A stretch of DNA of 64,000 nt, taken from NCBI GenBank assembly GCA_024509875.1, contig JAMPIV010022921.1, positions 1 through 64,000 of the forward strand, read 5' to 3'. Shown piece by piece: positions 1 through 10,735 of the stretch. The DNA comes from Oreohelix idahoensis (lineage: Eukaryota > Mollusca > Gastropoda > Stylommatophora > Oreohelicidae). The notes under the pieces were generated by a model. That model was not told the DNA's origin. It saw nothing but the letters and a program-made list of their open reading frames with translations, and did not search any database. The position numbers and the translations under genes were made by a program. Positions within the stretch are counted from its first letter, which is position 1; every line of letters begins with the position of its first letter.

Positions 1-2058
1 AAAACAGTAGAAGTGACATAAACATATAGCAACCCAGTCCAATGTGGTTCAGAACAAGTTCAGTCACAGCTGAAACTAAAAAATTCTTGCTCCTTGCGAA
101 CGCAGAAACGAAATTTCAAAACGCGCACTGAACGTCCAAATCCACTGTAACATAAAGAGGTATCACAACAAAGTTTTACAACTATGACCTTTCTCAAATT
201 TAGGGCTTGGCACATTGAATGTTTTACGTATTTCACGTACTGTTTACAGACACTTGACCTCCAACAATGTAGCTTTGAATGGCTCTGACCTTTAGAAAAA
301 GTCTGTTGTTGTTCTGTGAATGAAACGTGTATCTAGTAACAACCTCCGCAGGAGTTGAGAGTTTTTTACTGTTTACAATAGGAAAACCGCCCTTCTATGC
401 AGTTTTATGGTCTCACGTAAGCAAATAAAATGCCCTAGTAGTTAATCTTCAGTACATTGTCTTCGTTCTATGCTTTATTGTCAGAGCACTTCAACGAGTA
501 TATAAATGCTCGCTACTGTTTATTTGGGTCAACAGTTGATGAACGCTTAATCGATTTGTCACCTTATGCTAGCCAAAACTTGCAAGTCGTAGAAATTAGC
601 GGCTTGTTTGATTGGTCTGTACCCGTGTGTTAGCATTTAGACCCACAGTACTCAAAGAAGTGTAATGTGTACTATTGATCTCTGTCTTGTATCTTGTCTC
701 GACAAAACTGGAGCATCCCCATACATGTAACAGCCAACCAGTCATTGTAAAATTTATTGATTTATACCATAAATGTCAACAATAATATGTCAAGATGCCT
801 GCGCTCTTGTTCTTTTTAAATCCCACAAGATCTGGGTCCATCAGAAACTGTTAAGTTCTTATAGGCCACTTTGGACGACACGAAATTGTATCATAAGAAG
901 CCCACACGTAAACATGCTCCGTTCCACACAGAAATGTATCTGGTGTTGTTGTACGTGATTCTTGTTGAGGTTGATCACTGGCCCATAAGACAGTTATAGA
1001 CATGTTGTTGATGTGTAGTGCGAGCGTATGATGAGTTGAGTGTGGGTGCGAATGAAGACGCGAATGTGTTTAGGCTCGTATAGATGTAGATCCTGCAACC
1101 CATACTCTCACATGCAGTAATCAAGGATGCTTTGACACTGCAGGCATGTTTCAAGACATTTATTGACGGGAACACACATAATATCAACAGGAACAGTCAG
1201 TGTAACAAGGTCATGCTGACCTGACATCGATAGGTATACATTTGGCATTCAAAAAGGTAAACATCAGAATAGACGTGCATGGTCAATAGCAAAGTTCTTC
1301 AATAATGACAGTTCGTAGCGTCGCCCTTGGCGTCTCTGACTAAACGCGTCAGATGCCTTAGTTACCTTGACACACAGGTGCAACTTGGCACTCCCTGCCA
1401 ATTGCACATATCAGGCTGTAGTATAATAGCCGGAAGCACAGGCCTCGTCCTAACGTCGGCCGTGTACTTCTGTTAAATAGGGTATCACCAACCCTGCAGT
1501 AATACTTATTGTAGATAGAAGTTCCGCCACCCTGCGGCCCCCAGAATACACCCTCTCAACTGGATTTCTGGACAATATAAGACTAACAGTCTTGGATGGC
1601 TACCTCGAGCACAAATATATAAGTTCTGAAATGGCGGATCCGTGAACTGCTGTTCACCCTAGGTAATCCTTTACATGTTCTGCCACCGAAAAGCGTAATA
1701 ATGCATAAAGGTCGGTATTACCTGGTAAATGAATCCTCAGAACTACACAAGGAATTCTGTCGTCATCCCGACGCACAGAGATTCACTGGGGAAAACTGCC
1801 ATAGCAGTTACTTCGAAGATTCTCCCCGAAAAACAATGGACTCTTGGTCCCTTCAGAAAAACAGGACCTCCCGGCTTCCCTGAAGTATATCTCACTCCCG
1901 CTTAAAAAACCTTCCCATAGGCCCACGCCGAACTGTCAACCTCTGACCCTAAAGGTCAAACACAATGAATGAATAAACAAGGGAAGACAACCCCTAATCA
2001 ACCTGACATCGCAGGTAAAGACACAATTATACTTATGATACAAACCTAAGCAAATAAG
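1..2058. other. Unassigned sequence
   Basis: No coding homology, RNA gene or clear repeat was recognised here. The few open frames are 60-70 codons, lack known motifs and are as expected by chance. The stretch ends where homology to the Gmr1-like element begins (about 2059). It may contain old repeat remnants that cannot be seen from a single copy. Confidence 0.4.
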
Positions 2059-3673
2059 GACCCAAGTCAGTAAACCACAGAAACAGTGGAAATACAAGGG
2101 GCAACAAAGGACATACCACTCATGACACTACCCATCGCAAGGATAACGGTGCAGCCGCGATATGTGGAAGGAGAAATCAGAGCAGCAGTGATAGATGAAC
2201 CAATCTACCCTCTGATATTGGGGTGTAGATACGTCTTCTTGGGGAATCCCGAGAAACCTGTGATCATGGCGACAGTGCAGACCAGGTCACAGAAGAAGGA
2301 GGAAGAAGGTGAACCTATAAATGCTCATCCAGAGGAGATGAGGAAGGCGCAGGCTGAGGATAGGACACTCAAGCCATGTTTTAAAAAATTGCCCAAATGC
2401 CACACACCTCCGAGCAAGGGGGAATATTTCATGAAGAACAAACTATTATACAGGAAGGCCGGAACTGGAATAAATGGTCACAACCAGCTGGTTCTTCCCA
2501 CTTCATATAGAGATAAAGTGATGGAACTCGGGCATGCGATTCCCTTCAGTGGTCACATGGGGATCAGCGCCACAGGACAGCGTATAGCTTGTCATTACTT
2601 CTGGCCAGGGATAACGGAGGATATAAAAAGATATGTCAAATCCTGCCCAGAATGTCAAAGGGTAGCTCCAAAGCACTGGACTGCTCCTGCAACTCTAGGG
2701 GGAAATGCCCATAGTGGGAACACCTTTTGAGAGGGTTGCAGTGGATATTGTAGGACCTCTCACTCGGACCAAGAGGAGGAACAGTTACATCCTTACTCTG
2801 GTGGACACTTGTTCTATGTGGGGAGAGGCGGTAGCCCTGCCATCAATTGATTCAAAACATGTAGCAGAGGCACTACTTACAATATTTACCCGATTAGGAT
2901 TCCCGCATCAAATCTTGACGGATAATGGATCTCAGTTCAAGGGGAAACTAACGGAAGAAGTTTTTTAAACTATTTCAAGCCAGACACTTTCATTGTAGTC
3001 CGTACCATCCACAAGGGAACGGCCAGGTAGAGAGGTTCAACGGGACTCTCATTTCTATCCTGAGAAAGCTGGCACACGAAAAACCGGATCTGTGGGATCA
3101 ATTCCTGCCCGCCGCATTGTTTGCGTATCGGGAGGTACCACATAGTTCAACCGGGATGGCTCCCGCAACTCTGCTATTTGGGAGGCCAATAAAAGGTCCA
3201 TTAGAAGCTTTATTAAGGACCTGGACAGATGAGAAGGCGGAAGAGACTGTTACCTCATCTTATCAATACGTGAACGAACTGACCACTCGTTTGAAAGCTG
3301 GATGGAAACTGGCAAATGATAATTTGAAACAAGCCAGAAGAAACATGCAGCATATTTTAATAGGAAGGCAAAGGACAGAGAACTGGCAGTGGGAGAGAAG
3401 GTGCTGCTTCTACTACCCGGTAGCCAGAATAAATTACAAATTGGATGGCAAGGTCCATATACGGTTCTAGAGAAGGTGTCTAGAACAAACTATAAAATTG
3501 ACAAAAAGGGGAAGGAGAAAGTTTATCATGTAAACCTGTTAAAGAAGTATCTGGACAGACCACTCCAGGAAAGCACCCCCTTACTGACCTTAGCTATCGC
3601 AACTCAAATGCAAAAGGAACCACTCACCTCACATGAATACCCATACATCCTTGTGAAACAGCAGCACAGGTAA
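2059..3673 (+). pseudogene. pol: Protease C-terminus and integrase of copy A pol
   Basis: Frame pieces lie at 2086-2730, 2705-2968, 3117-3470 and 3389-3673. The first begins in the retropepsin C-terminal half and keeps the ILG flap-type motif near 2215. It then carries the integrase zinc-binding H-H-C-C module (the CPEC pair near 2640). The catalytic core follows, with VDIVGP (about 2740) and TDNGSQF (about 2920). The third acidic residue lies in the VERFNG segment near 3030, outside the listed frames because a T-run at 2962 shifts the frame. A GPY/F-type C-terminal motif (GWQGPY) is near 3445. Integrase would insert the cDNA into the genome. The breaks make this a pseudogene; family assignment is secure. 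Confidence 0.92.
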
Positions 3674-3679
3674 AAGTCA

Positions 3680-5087
3680 GTAAGCACCTGACTAAAAACC
3701 AGAGGGAGAGAGTTCAACAGGTTCTGGAGGAACATACAGATGTATTAACAGATAAACCAGGACATACAAATTTGCTACAGTATGACATGAAACTGGTAGA
3801 CTCAAACCCAATCTGTATGAGAGCCTATTCTATTCCGTTCGCGAAGGAGAAGGCATTGAAGGAAGAAATAGATTATTTGTTGAAGGAGGGGATTATTTCA
3901 CACAGTGAATCATCTTTTAGCTGTAGTGTCGTATTGTTGAGAAAACCGTCTGGGGAACACAGACTGTGCATAGATTACAGGAAACTGAATGCTGTCACAG
4001 AAGGACAAGTGGATCCATTACCAGACACAAAACAGTTATTTGCCAGACTGAACAAGGCAAAATACTTTTCAAAGGTGGATCTTAGTAAAGGCTATTACCA
4101 GATCCCAGTGAAGCCTGAAGTGAGACCTTATTTGGCTTTTAGCACTTACGGATGGACATTATGAATTCAACATGCTACCATTCGGACTGAAAAATGCTCC
4201 GAGTGTATTTTCAAGGATGATGCGCAAATTGTTGGATCCCCTGAATAACCCATGTATCACGAATTTCATGGATGATATTCTCGTCGCCACAGAGACATTT
4301 GAAGAACACATTGAAGCTCTAGAAATGTTATTTAATAGGCTTAGGGAGGCGAACTTGACTGCTAGACCAACAAAATGTTGCATTGGATGCAAAGAGTTGG
4401 AATTCTTGGGACACACTGTATATCAGGGTAACATGACCCCTGATCCCAAGAACTTGGAAAAACTGCAGAGAGCACCTAGACCACAAACAAAAAAGGATGT
4501 GCGATCATTCGTGTCGTTATGCGGATTTTATCAAAAATATATCAAAGATTTTAACTCTTTGTGCTCCTCTGACTGATCTGACTCGCAAGGGACTTCCAGA
4601 TAAAATTATTTGGACTGCGCAAAGTGAATTAGCGTTCCAAGACTTAAAGGAAAAACTCACTAGCAAGCCTATTCTCAAACTGCCTGATTTGACACAGGAC
4701 TTTGTCTTAAGAACCGATGCAAGTAATGTAGGACTCGGAGCGGCTTTGTTGCAAAGATCATCTTCACCTGATGGGGAACTGAAACCAGTCGCTTATGCAA
4801 GCCGCAAATTGAATAAGGCGGAACAAGGATATTCCACAAGCGAAAAAGAATGTTTAGCGTTAATCTGGGCCATAAAGAAGTTTCAAATCTATCTGTATGG
4901 TAGGACTTTTGTGGTCGAGACGGACCATCAGCCTCTCGTATTCTTATCTCAGGCTAAGCATGAAAACGCAAGATTGCTGAGGTGGTCTTTATTGCTTCAA
5001 CCTTATCAGTTTAGTATCCAATATATCCCAGGCAAATTGAATGTCGGTGCAGATTTCCTCAGTCGGCACCCCTGTGATGAAAATTAG
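3680..5087 (+). pseudogene. pol: Reverse transcriptase and RNase H of copy A pol
   Basis: Three overlapping frame pieces (3772-4164, 4172-4576, 4497-5087) together cover RT and RNase H. RT landmarks are KPSGEHRLCIDYR (about 3945), the PFGLKNAP block (about 4180) and the catalytic box FMDD at 4264-4275. FMDD replaces the YVDD or YIDD more usual in gypsy elements. RNase H follows with RTDAS (about 4710), EKECLALIW (about 4845) and TDHQPL (about 4920), giving the D-E-D set, and ends ADFLSRHP before the stop. It lies downstream of integrase, not upstream as in ordinary gypsy elements. Single-base breaks near 4160 and 4560 disable it. Confidence 0.94.
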
Positions 5088-5160
5088 AGTAATGGCAGGC
5101 GTAAGGAGAGATTTTATCTATGTGTATCACTGGTTTTGGAACTTGCCGTAGGCATGTTTT

Positions 5161-5172
5161 CAAGTGGGGAGA
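5161..5172 (+). promoter_or_regulatory. Polypurine tract of copy A
   Basis: A purine-rich run (CAAGTGGGGAGA) sits directly against the TGTGTCAC start of the 3' LTR. This is the expected place for the plus-strand DNA priming site of an LTR retrotransposon. Confidence 0.7.
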
Positions 5173-7492
5173 TGTGTCACAAAATTAACCGTGATACAAC
5201 GTTAAAATATCTCCAATGATACAACGTAGGGATAAAAACTAATGCGTAAGCTGCTAGAATACATGATCGCCCACGCCGCGGGTCATCACCCGCCATGGAA
5301 ATTAAATTGTTAGACTTGAAGGCAAAACGGAACGGGATGAGAACGGAGATCAAAAGGAAAAAATCTGACTGAACGCGTGCTTGAAACTAGCAAGGCTAAA
5401 AGACGCAAGTGGTGGGGAAAGGAGGAAAAAGTCACGTTCCCCAAGTTGACATAAAGTAAAGAAATCGACAAAAGGGACCTTGGATATTATACGCCACAGT
5501 CATTTCTTGGACGCTTTTGCGATAACTTAGTCCGTTTATTTGAATGCAGTGATGAACGCATTCCAGAAGATTCTAGAAAATATTTGAAAAGTAACTTTTC
5601 TTAATAATAATGTTAGGAATATAAAACCTAGCTGGCCGGATGGCCCATCTTGAGCAGTGAAATAATATGCTTTCATTTATACAGACGGACAGATAATAAG
5701 AAAGATATTGACAAAAGACTGTGTTGTTCATATCAGCGAGCGTCTGCATTGAAATAAAACATGTCACTAATTTTCAAAAAAATTGTGGCATTGAAGACGC
5801 AAGTGCTAAAATCTAGTTGGAATGAAGAGACGGGGTGGGATGGTGAATTGTGGCTAAAAATAACTTTACAGGCAAAATTGTGTAGGGGAAGGCAGAGTTG
5901 GTTCAAAAAACAAGTGTGTTTTTTTTTGTGAAACGCAAGTAGAGACGGACGGACCAACAGACAATAAGGCATACTTGACTGAGGTATGACTGAAATGACT
6001 TTTTGGTAGGATATTTGAATTTGAAAAAGAAAAGGCAGTGATTGGCCATAGATGAATATATTATCGGCGCTCAGACGCGCATTTTGTGCCATTCATTATA
6101 AGTTGTCCTAGTAGACACAGTGAATTATTAAGTGGTGTAATTCCCAGAAGCTATTGAAATATTTAGAGGGACGCCATCCTAAGGCCAGCAGCTCAGCTGA
6201 GTTTTGCTAGCATTTAACTGTGTTCTATATTCATAATTCTGGTAAGACTGAAATTATTTCGTTGTACATTTTAATATTTGTTTAAGGTTTCGAGTGATTT
6301 GATACTGCAATAGCATAATCTGTCCCTTACAACAAGTAAGGATTCGCTCTAGACCCCCTGCCCCAGTTCAGGGTCTAGAGACAAATAAAATACATAAACT
6401 CCAGCAAGGATTATGAAGGACAGACCAAGTGTTGAGATCAGTGAAACATATCACCTATCCTATTCTATGGCAGGAAGCTAATGAACATATTTCAGAATAC
6501 GTAGTCTGGGAGAACTTATCCTATGTGAAACCAACTTGGTAAGATGTGTTGTTTGGTCAGAAAGATCTGACCCGTCTATGTGGTGTTGTTGTTGTGTAGT
6601 GTTGTGTCCAGAAATGGTTAGAGGATGGAATTCTGACACATGACTAATACTTTGATTGCAGAACTGTGAGTTTCAGTTGGCACCAATGCGGTGTCAAATG
6701 AGTTGTTGAATATTACAAGAGTGGACCCGTGCAGTAACATTTTGTCAGAGCAGCCTATTATAGCCCCCAAGCACGGAGAGGTGGGGCCACCAGACTTCTG
6801 ATATTGCCCCCAAGCACGGAGAGGTGGGGCCACCAGATCTCAGCACCAGAGCTACACCTTCAAGCTACGTGAGCGTCTGGTCTGCTGAGAATTCACCAAC
6901 TCAACTTATTTCCTAACACACCCATAAAATTTCCATCAAATAACTGGACAATGTGTAGTCGCCATAGACAGGGAGTGATGAGGCCACCCCAACAGCACAT
7001 CCATTAAATGTTCTCCCAAATAGATTACAACTATAAACAGTAGTAATATTAACTAGTCTAGTAACATACATATGTACACACCTTGCATTTATTATGTAAT
7101 ATTCATGCATTTCTTTTATAATTGCAAAACCTTTCATATGTTCTGATCAAATTAAAATCTTGGTTCAGAACAAATAAATTTAAAGAAAATTACTATCCAA
7201 ATTTTACACACTTGAGTTAGTTCAGTGTATTATAACATTTATTAATATTATAAGACTTAGTAAATATCTGTGTGTGTGTATGTAAACTACCACAACACAT
7301 TACATATCATTACCCTAGACATTTAACGTAGCCACATTCATTAGTAAAAAAAGATAGGTGTGAGGTCGTAGTGGTAGCACGAAGGGCCTTCTGACAATTC
7401 ACAGCTACATTTTATCTCAGGAGCCTTCACAGCTGACCTCATGCATCACACTTAGTAATATCACCATCATACAATACCATCAATCCACTACA
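5173..7492 (+). repeat. 3' LTR of copy A (about 2.3 kb)
   Basis: The segment starts TGTGTCAC after the purine tract and ends CCACTACA. It aligns from end to end with the solo LTR at 25714-28086, whose ends are fixed by a 5-bp target duplication, so the boundaries here are well supported. It is unusually long and has no coding capacity. Near 6760-6835 it carries a short tandem duplication of a block reading CCCCAAGCACGGAGAGGTGG. The internal region resembles copy B, but this LTR shows no visible similarity to the LTR of copy B. Confidence 0.88.
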
Positions 7493-7496
7493 AACG

Positions 7497-7647
7497 TTAC
7501 AAATGAAAGAACGCGTTCCTATATCTCATGCAGTTCACGGCTATATTTTAGTAACCAGCTCAAGAGTTTTCATTCGGAATGCAGAAAAAAGTGTATTTGA
7601 TCCCGGGGACACCGCGATTTTAAATGCCGGGTTGGGGGGGGGGGGGT

Positions 7648-7723
<76 letters not shown>

Positions 7724-7845
7724 GAAGAATCTAGTCCAAAATTTCTCTAGTTTACAAAGTCTTCTGTTTTGGTCCGCAGTCACCGAAAGGTCTACTTAAT
7801 CATCCACTTGGATCTATCAGTAGATCGGTATCGACTGGATACCTG
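7497..7845 (+). mobile_element. Partial hAT-type MITE with an expanded G tract
   Basis: The block aligns with the right half of the complete MITE at 9387-9874. Shared segments include TATTTTAGTAA-like and GGGGACACCGCG-like stretches, AGTCTAGTCC and GGATCTA. Where the complete copy has only a short GC-rich stretch, this copy has an 89-nt guanine run. The left half is absent, and the block starts next to the end of LTR A. Confidence 0.6.
7634..7722 (+). repeat. Poly(G) tract, 89 nt with two T interruptions
   Basis: The run is pure G except for T at 7647 and 7683. It produces meaningless poly-glycine and poly-proline open frames on the two strands. Such a tract could form G-quadruplexes. Its exact length should be treated with caution, because homopolymers this long are hard to sequence. 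Confidence 0.9.
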
Positions 7846-7849
7846 ACTG

Positions 7850-7912
7850 TGTTCTTGAGTTAGGAAAGGCAAAGACAGGGAGGAAGGGAACTGTCACCCC
7901 CACCTTATAAAC
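7850..7912 (+). repeat. Fragment of the SINE found at 8972-9379
   Basis: A short block reading GAGTTAGGAAAGGC followed by GGAGGAAGGGAACTG matches the body of the tRNA-derived SINE at about 9289-9335. No head or tail is visible. Confidence 0.45.
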
Positions 7913-8970
7913 CTAGGATAGTGACACCTCCGACACCAAACTCCCCTACGGCAGTACCCACTACGGGACCACCTTTGCCTTTTGATCTTTAACCTTTACT
8001 AGTATTATTGGGGAGGGGGGGAATGCAATTGTAATATTCTTCGCTCCGGGGGTACGGTAAACACCTGGCTCCGGTGTTGGTCGTTTCTGTTCCTATCAGT
8101 TAAAAAACACGTTAAAATCAAAGTTGTGATGTCTTGTCCTCTGGCACAAACAGCCGTGTCTTCAGCATTATTCAGATATTTAGTGGCTAACACTTTTAAT
8201 TATTAATTTTTTAAACAATAATTCTGTACCTTCTGGTTCTTTCGTTATAAGTGTACTTATGTTCCAGATTTCTATAGTTATATTTTTATTGACTTTATTT
8301 TTTTCTTTCTTTTTGTAATCGTAAAATCTTAGCATGTCTGGCTCTGTTATCATTTTAACCCTTAGTTCACAAATGTTTCCGCTTCATAAAGAAATATTGT
8401 AGTGAGTTTAATACTTAAGCCTGCACTTTGTCAAAGACAGCTAGAGAAAGGCTGTGAGAAAATTATCTGAAGGCTTATGGATCCTTTTGAGTTGAAAGGC
8501 GGGAAAAAGAAGGGTTAAGTCGATATTTTTTTATTACGTTATTAAAAAGCAAAAAAAAAAAAAAAAAAAATGTGTAATGCGTTCTTTGAGACCCGAGCCG
8601 TGTAAAGTATGTATAATTTTTTGAAAGTAAAAATATAACTTTAAAAAAATGATAATTTGTTATTAAGGAATTTGAACTTATGATAAGTAGCATTTCATGA
8701 GTAAGTATTCTTGCTACGCTGTACCTTAGAATGTCCCGTTTCCTGTCAGCATTCACGGAGTTATTTATGTTGGTTAATCAGTGTGAAACTGGATTTGTTA
8801 AATTCCCGCTCGGAAGGGAGGCTCACGGTTGGTACTTAACTAACAAGCAAAGCCTAACTAGATGTTCTTGTCTGGGACTTGCCTGCTCAGAACAGCTCTT
8901 GATGTCAGACCACGGGAAATAGTTTTAGACTGTTGAAGAAGGATTTGAGCGAATTGTTTTGCGTGTAGTA
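7913..8970. other. Unassigned AT-rich sequence
   Basis: No coding homology was recognised. There is an A run at 8552-8570 and a short G run near 8010. Short open frames here have no known motif. Confidence 0.4.
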
Positions 8971-8971
8971 C

Positions 8972-9379
8972 ATTATGGAGCGCTCGACTGGCTAAGCGGC
9001 TAGTGTGCTTTCATCTCGCTGCACAGTACCCTGGTTCCTAGATCGAAACGTGGTACCGTAACGGTCTAGTACAGTGGTTCTCAACGGGCACAGTATGACC
9101 CCCAGGTGGAGGGGCATGCCATATTTCTAGGGGGCCACAGTAAGTTGGTAAAGTGTCTTTTCCAGCTAACAGCGACTATGAGGAGGACCACAGAGTTAAA
9201 TAGGCTCAGAAAGGGGCCACGAGCAAAACAGGCTGAGAACTCCTGGTCTAGTCTACCCAGATATCGCTGTGCACATTACCCTGCTCGTGAGTTAGGAATG
9301 GCACAAGCAGCGAGGAAGGGAACTGGTCAGCCCGCCGCTTTTATGAGTAATTTCCGCCCCCCCCCCCCCACTCCATTAC
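8972..9379 (+). mobile_element. tRNA-derived SINE candidate, split by a hAT MITE
   Basis: The head has pol III-like promoter boxes on the plus strand: an A-box match TGGCTAAGCGG at 8989-8999 and a B-box-like GATCGAAAC at 9041-9049, about 40 bp apart. A hAT MITE (9072-9245) interrupts the body, which resumes at 9246 and shares a block with 7850-7912. It ends near a C run at 9357-9370. The 3' end and target duplication were not resolved, so the outer boundaries are approximate. Confidence 0.55.
9072..9245. mobile_element. hAT-type MITE, 174 bp, inside a SINE
   Basis: Terminal inverted repeats read CAGTGGTTCTCAAC on the left and, reversed, a similar CCAGGAGTTCTCAG on the right. It is flanked by 8-bp direct repeats GTCTAGTA (9064-9071) and GTCTAGTC (9246-9253), which match at 7 of 8 positions. 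An 8-bp duplication and CAG(T)GGTT ends are typical of hAT elements. There is no coding capacity, so it depends on another element for transposase. Confidence 0.75.
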
Positions 9380-9386
9380 TGTAGAC

Positions 9387-9874
9387 CAGCGGCCGACAAC
9401 CCAGGAACTATGGGAATCTACTTTAGAACCACCGAGCTCTCAAATCCACCCTTCATAAATATCACTTCTGTTAGCAGGTGTCATAAGTATTTAGAATTTG
9501 GAATAAGGTCAGCCTTTTAGTAACGTTTATCTTTGCGGATGATGTGCTTCCTTCATGAACAGAGAGGTGGAAAATTAAATCTAAATGATCTTTTAAAAAA
9601 TGTTAATGTCACTTCAAACAAAAGATCGCTTCCTGTCTTATGTAGTTCACGAATAGAGTGAATTTTAGTAAGCTAGCTTGCGGGTTATCACTGGGAATGT
9701 TGTGAAAGTACCTTTAATCATGGGGGCACCGCGCTTTTTTAAGTGCCGCGAGGAAAAGTCTAGTCCGCACCTTACCTAGGTGACATTTCTGTTTTCCCCA
9801 CCACCACTTAGAGATCTACTAAAAGTCCCCTTGGGATCTACCGGTAGCTCAAGATGACCGGTTGTCGACCCCTG
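9387..9874. mobile_element. hAT-type MITE, 488 bp
   Basis: The ends are inverted: CAGCGGCCGACAACC on the left and the reverse complement CAGCAGGGGTCGACAACC on the right. Perfect 8-bp direct repeats CTGTAGAC flank it at 9379-9386 and 9875-9882. It has no coding capacity. A partial second copy is at 7497-7845. Its termini differ from those of the MITEs at 9072 and 44305, so it is a separate family. Confidence 0.82.
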
Positions 9875-9989
9875 CTGTAGACCTTGTGAAAATAATTTTT
9901 TTTTTAATAAACCTGTACTGACATTCGAAACATTTTGAAGAAGGTTAATATTTTAAGTACGACATATTCATTGAAGTCACTTTGTCATT

Positions 9990-10110
9990 GTTCTGGTTGT
10001 GTACAAATACATTTGAGTTCTGTGTATTATAAGGTGGTTATGATGATTCGCCTTCTTGCACCCCCTGAAATCGTATGGGCACATGCACCCATGGTTAAGA
10101 AGTACGGCTT
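9990..10110 (+). mobile_element. Fragment of the MITE family seen at 44305-44677
   Basis: The block matches the right half of the 373-bp MITE: shared stretches are ACAAATACATTT, AGTTCTGTGTATTAT, ATGATGATTCGCCTTCT and a GGTTAAGAA end. The left half and clear target duplications are missing. Confidence 0.6.
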
Positions 10111-10177
10111 CATAGGTATCCTTTTTATTCTTGTGTAGAGTTATATGGAAATGGGCTCCAAATGCTACCAGCTATAT

Positions 10178-10735
10178 GTTTAGTGTGTAGTGATCAAACT
10201 TGGAGTTGTGTAGTGTTCGAACTTGTAGTTATGTAGTGATCAAACTTGGAGTTATGATCAGACTTGGAGTTATGTAGTGATCAAACTTGGAGTTGTATAT
10301 TGATCAAACTTGGAGTTGTGTAGTGGTCAAACTTGGAGTTGTGTAGTGTTCAGACTTGGAGTTGTGTATTGATCAGACTTGTAGTTGTGTAGTGTTCAGA
10401 CTTGGAGTTGTGTATTGATAAAACTTGGAGTTATATAGTGTTCAAACTTGGAATTGTGTAGTGTTCAGACTTGGAGTTGTGTAGGGTTCAAACTTGTAGT
10501 TATGTAGTGATCAAACTTGGAATTATGCAGTGATCAGACATGGAGTTATATAGTGTTCAAAGTTGGAGTTGTGTATTGATCAAACTTGGAGTTGTGTAGT
10601 GGTCAAGCTTCGAGTTGTATAGTGATCAAACGGGTTGTATAATTATCAAACTTATAGTTGTACGGTGATCAAACTTGGAGTTATTTGGTGATCCCACGTG
10701 TAGTTGTATAGTGATCAAAGTTTGTGTTGTGTAGG
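10178..10735 (+). repeat. 23-bp minisatellite, about 24 copies
   Basis: The repeated unit is close to AGTTGTGTAGTGATCAAACT plus TGG. Units vary at a few positions (gatc/gttc, aaac/agac), and a few are shortened. Nothing suggests coding or spacer-type diversity. Confidence 0.92.

Larger units (their letters stand above)
2059..5087 (+). mobile_element. Gmr1-like Ty3/gypsy retrotransposon, copy A, internal region (5'-truncated, decayed)
   Basis: This is a pol region of an LTR retrotransposon that starts abruptly inside the protease; gag, primer site and 5' LTR are missing. Along the plus strand it encodes the protease C-terminus, integrase, then reverse transcriptase and RNase H. Protein identity to copy B (46.8-53.7 kb) is high throughout, roughly 80% by eye, so the two are sister families. 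The integrase-before-RT order is the mark of the Gmr1 group within Ty3/gypsy. At least six frame breaks (near 2710, 2965, 3400, 3670, 4160 and 4560) make it non-coding today. The 3' end is intact, with a purine tract and a long LTR. Confidence 0.93.

Noticed and set aside
2059..5087. Classification as Ty1/copia because integrase precedes RT
   Set aside because: RT (PFGLKNAP, FMDD), RNase H and the integrase GPY/F module are of gypsy type; only the order is copia-like.
7503..7799. Open frames rich in glycine (plus) and proline (minus)
   Set aside because: They are translations of the 89-nt G run inside a MITE, not proteins.
8980..9055. A functional tRNA gene
   Set aside because: A- and B-box matches are present but no complete cloverleaf is apparent and the sequence continues as a SINE body shared with another locus.
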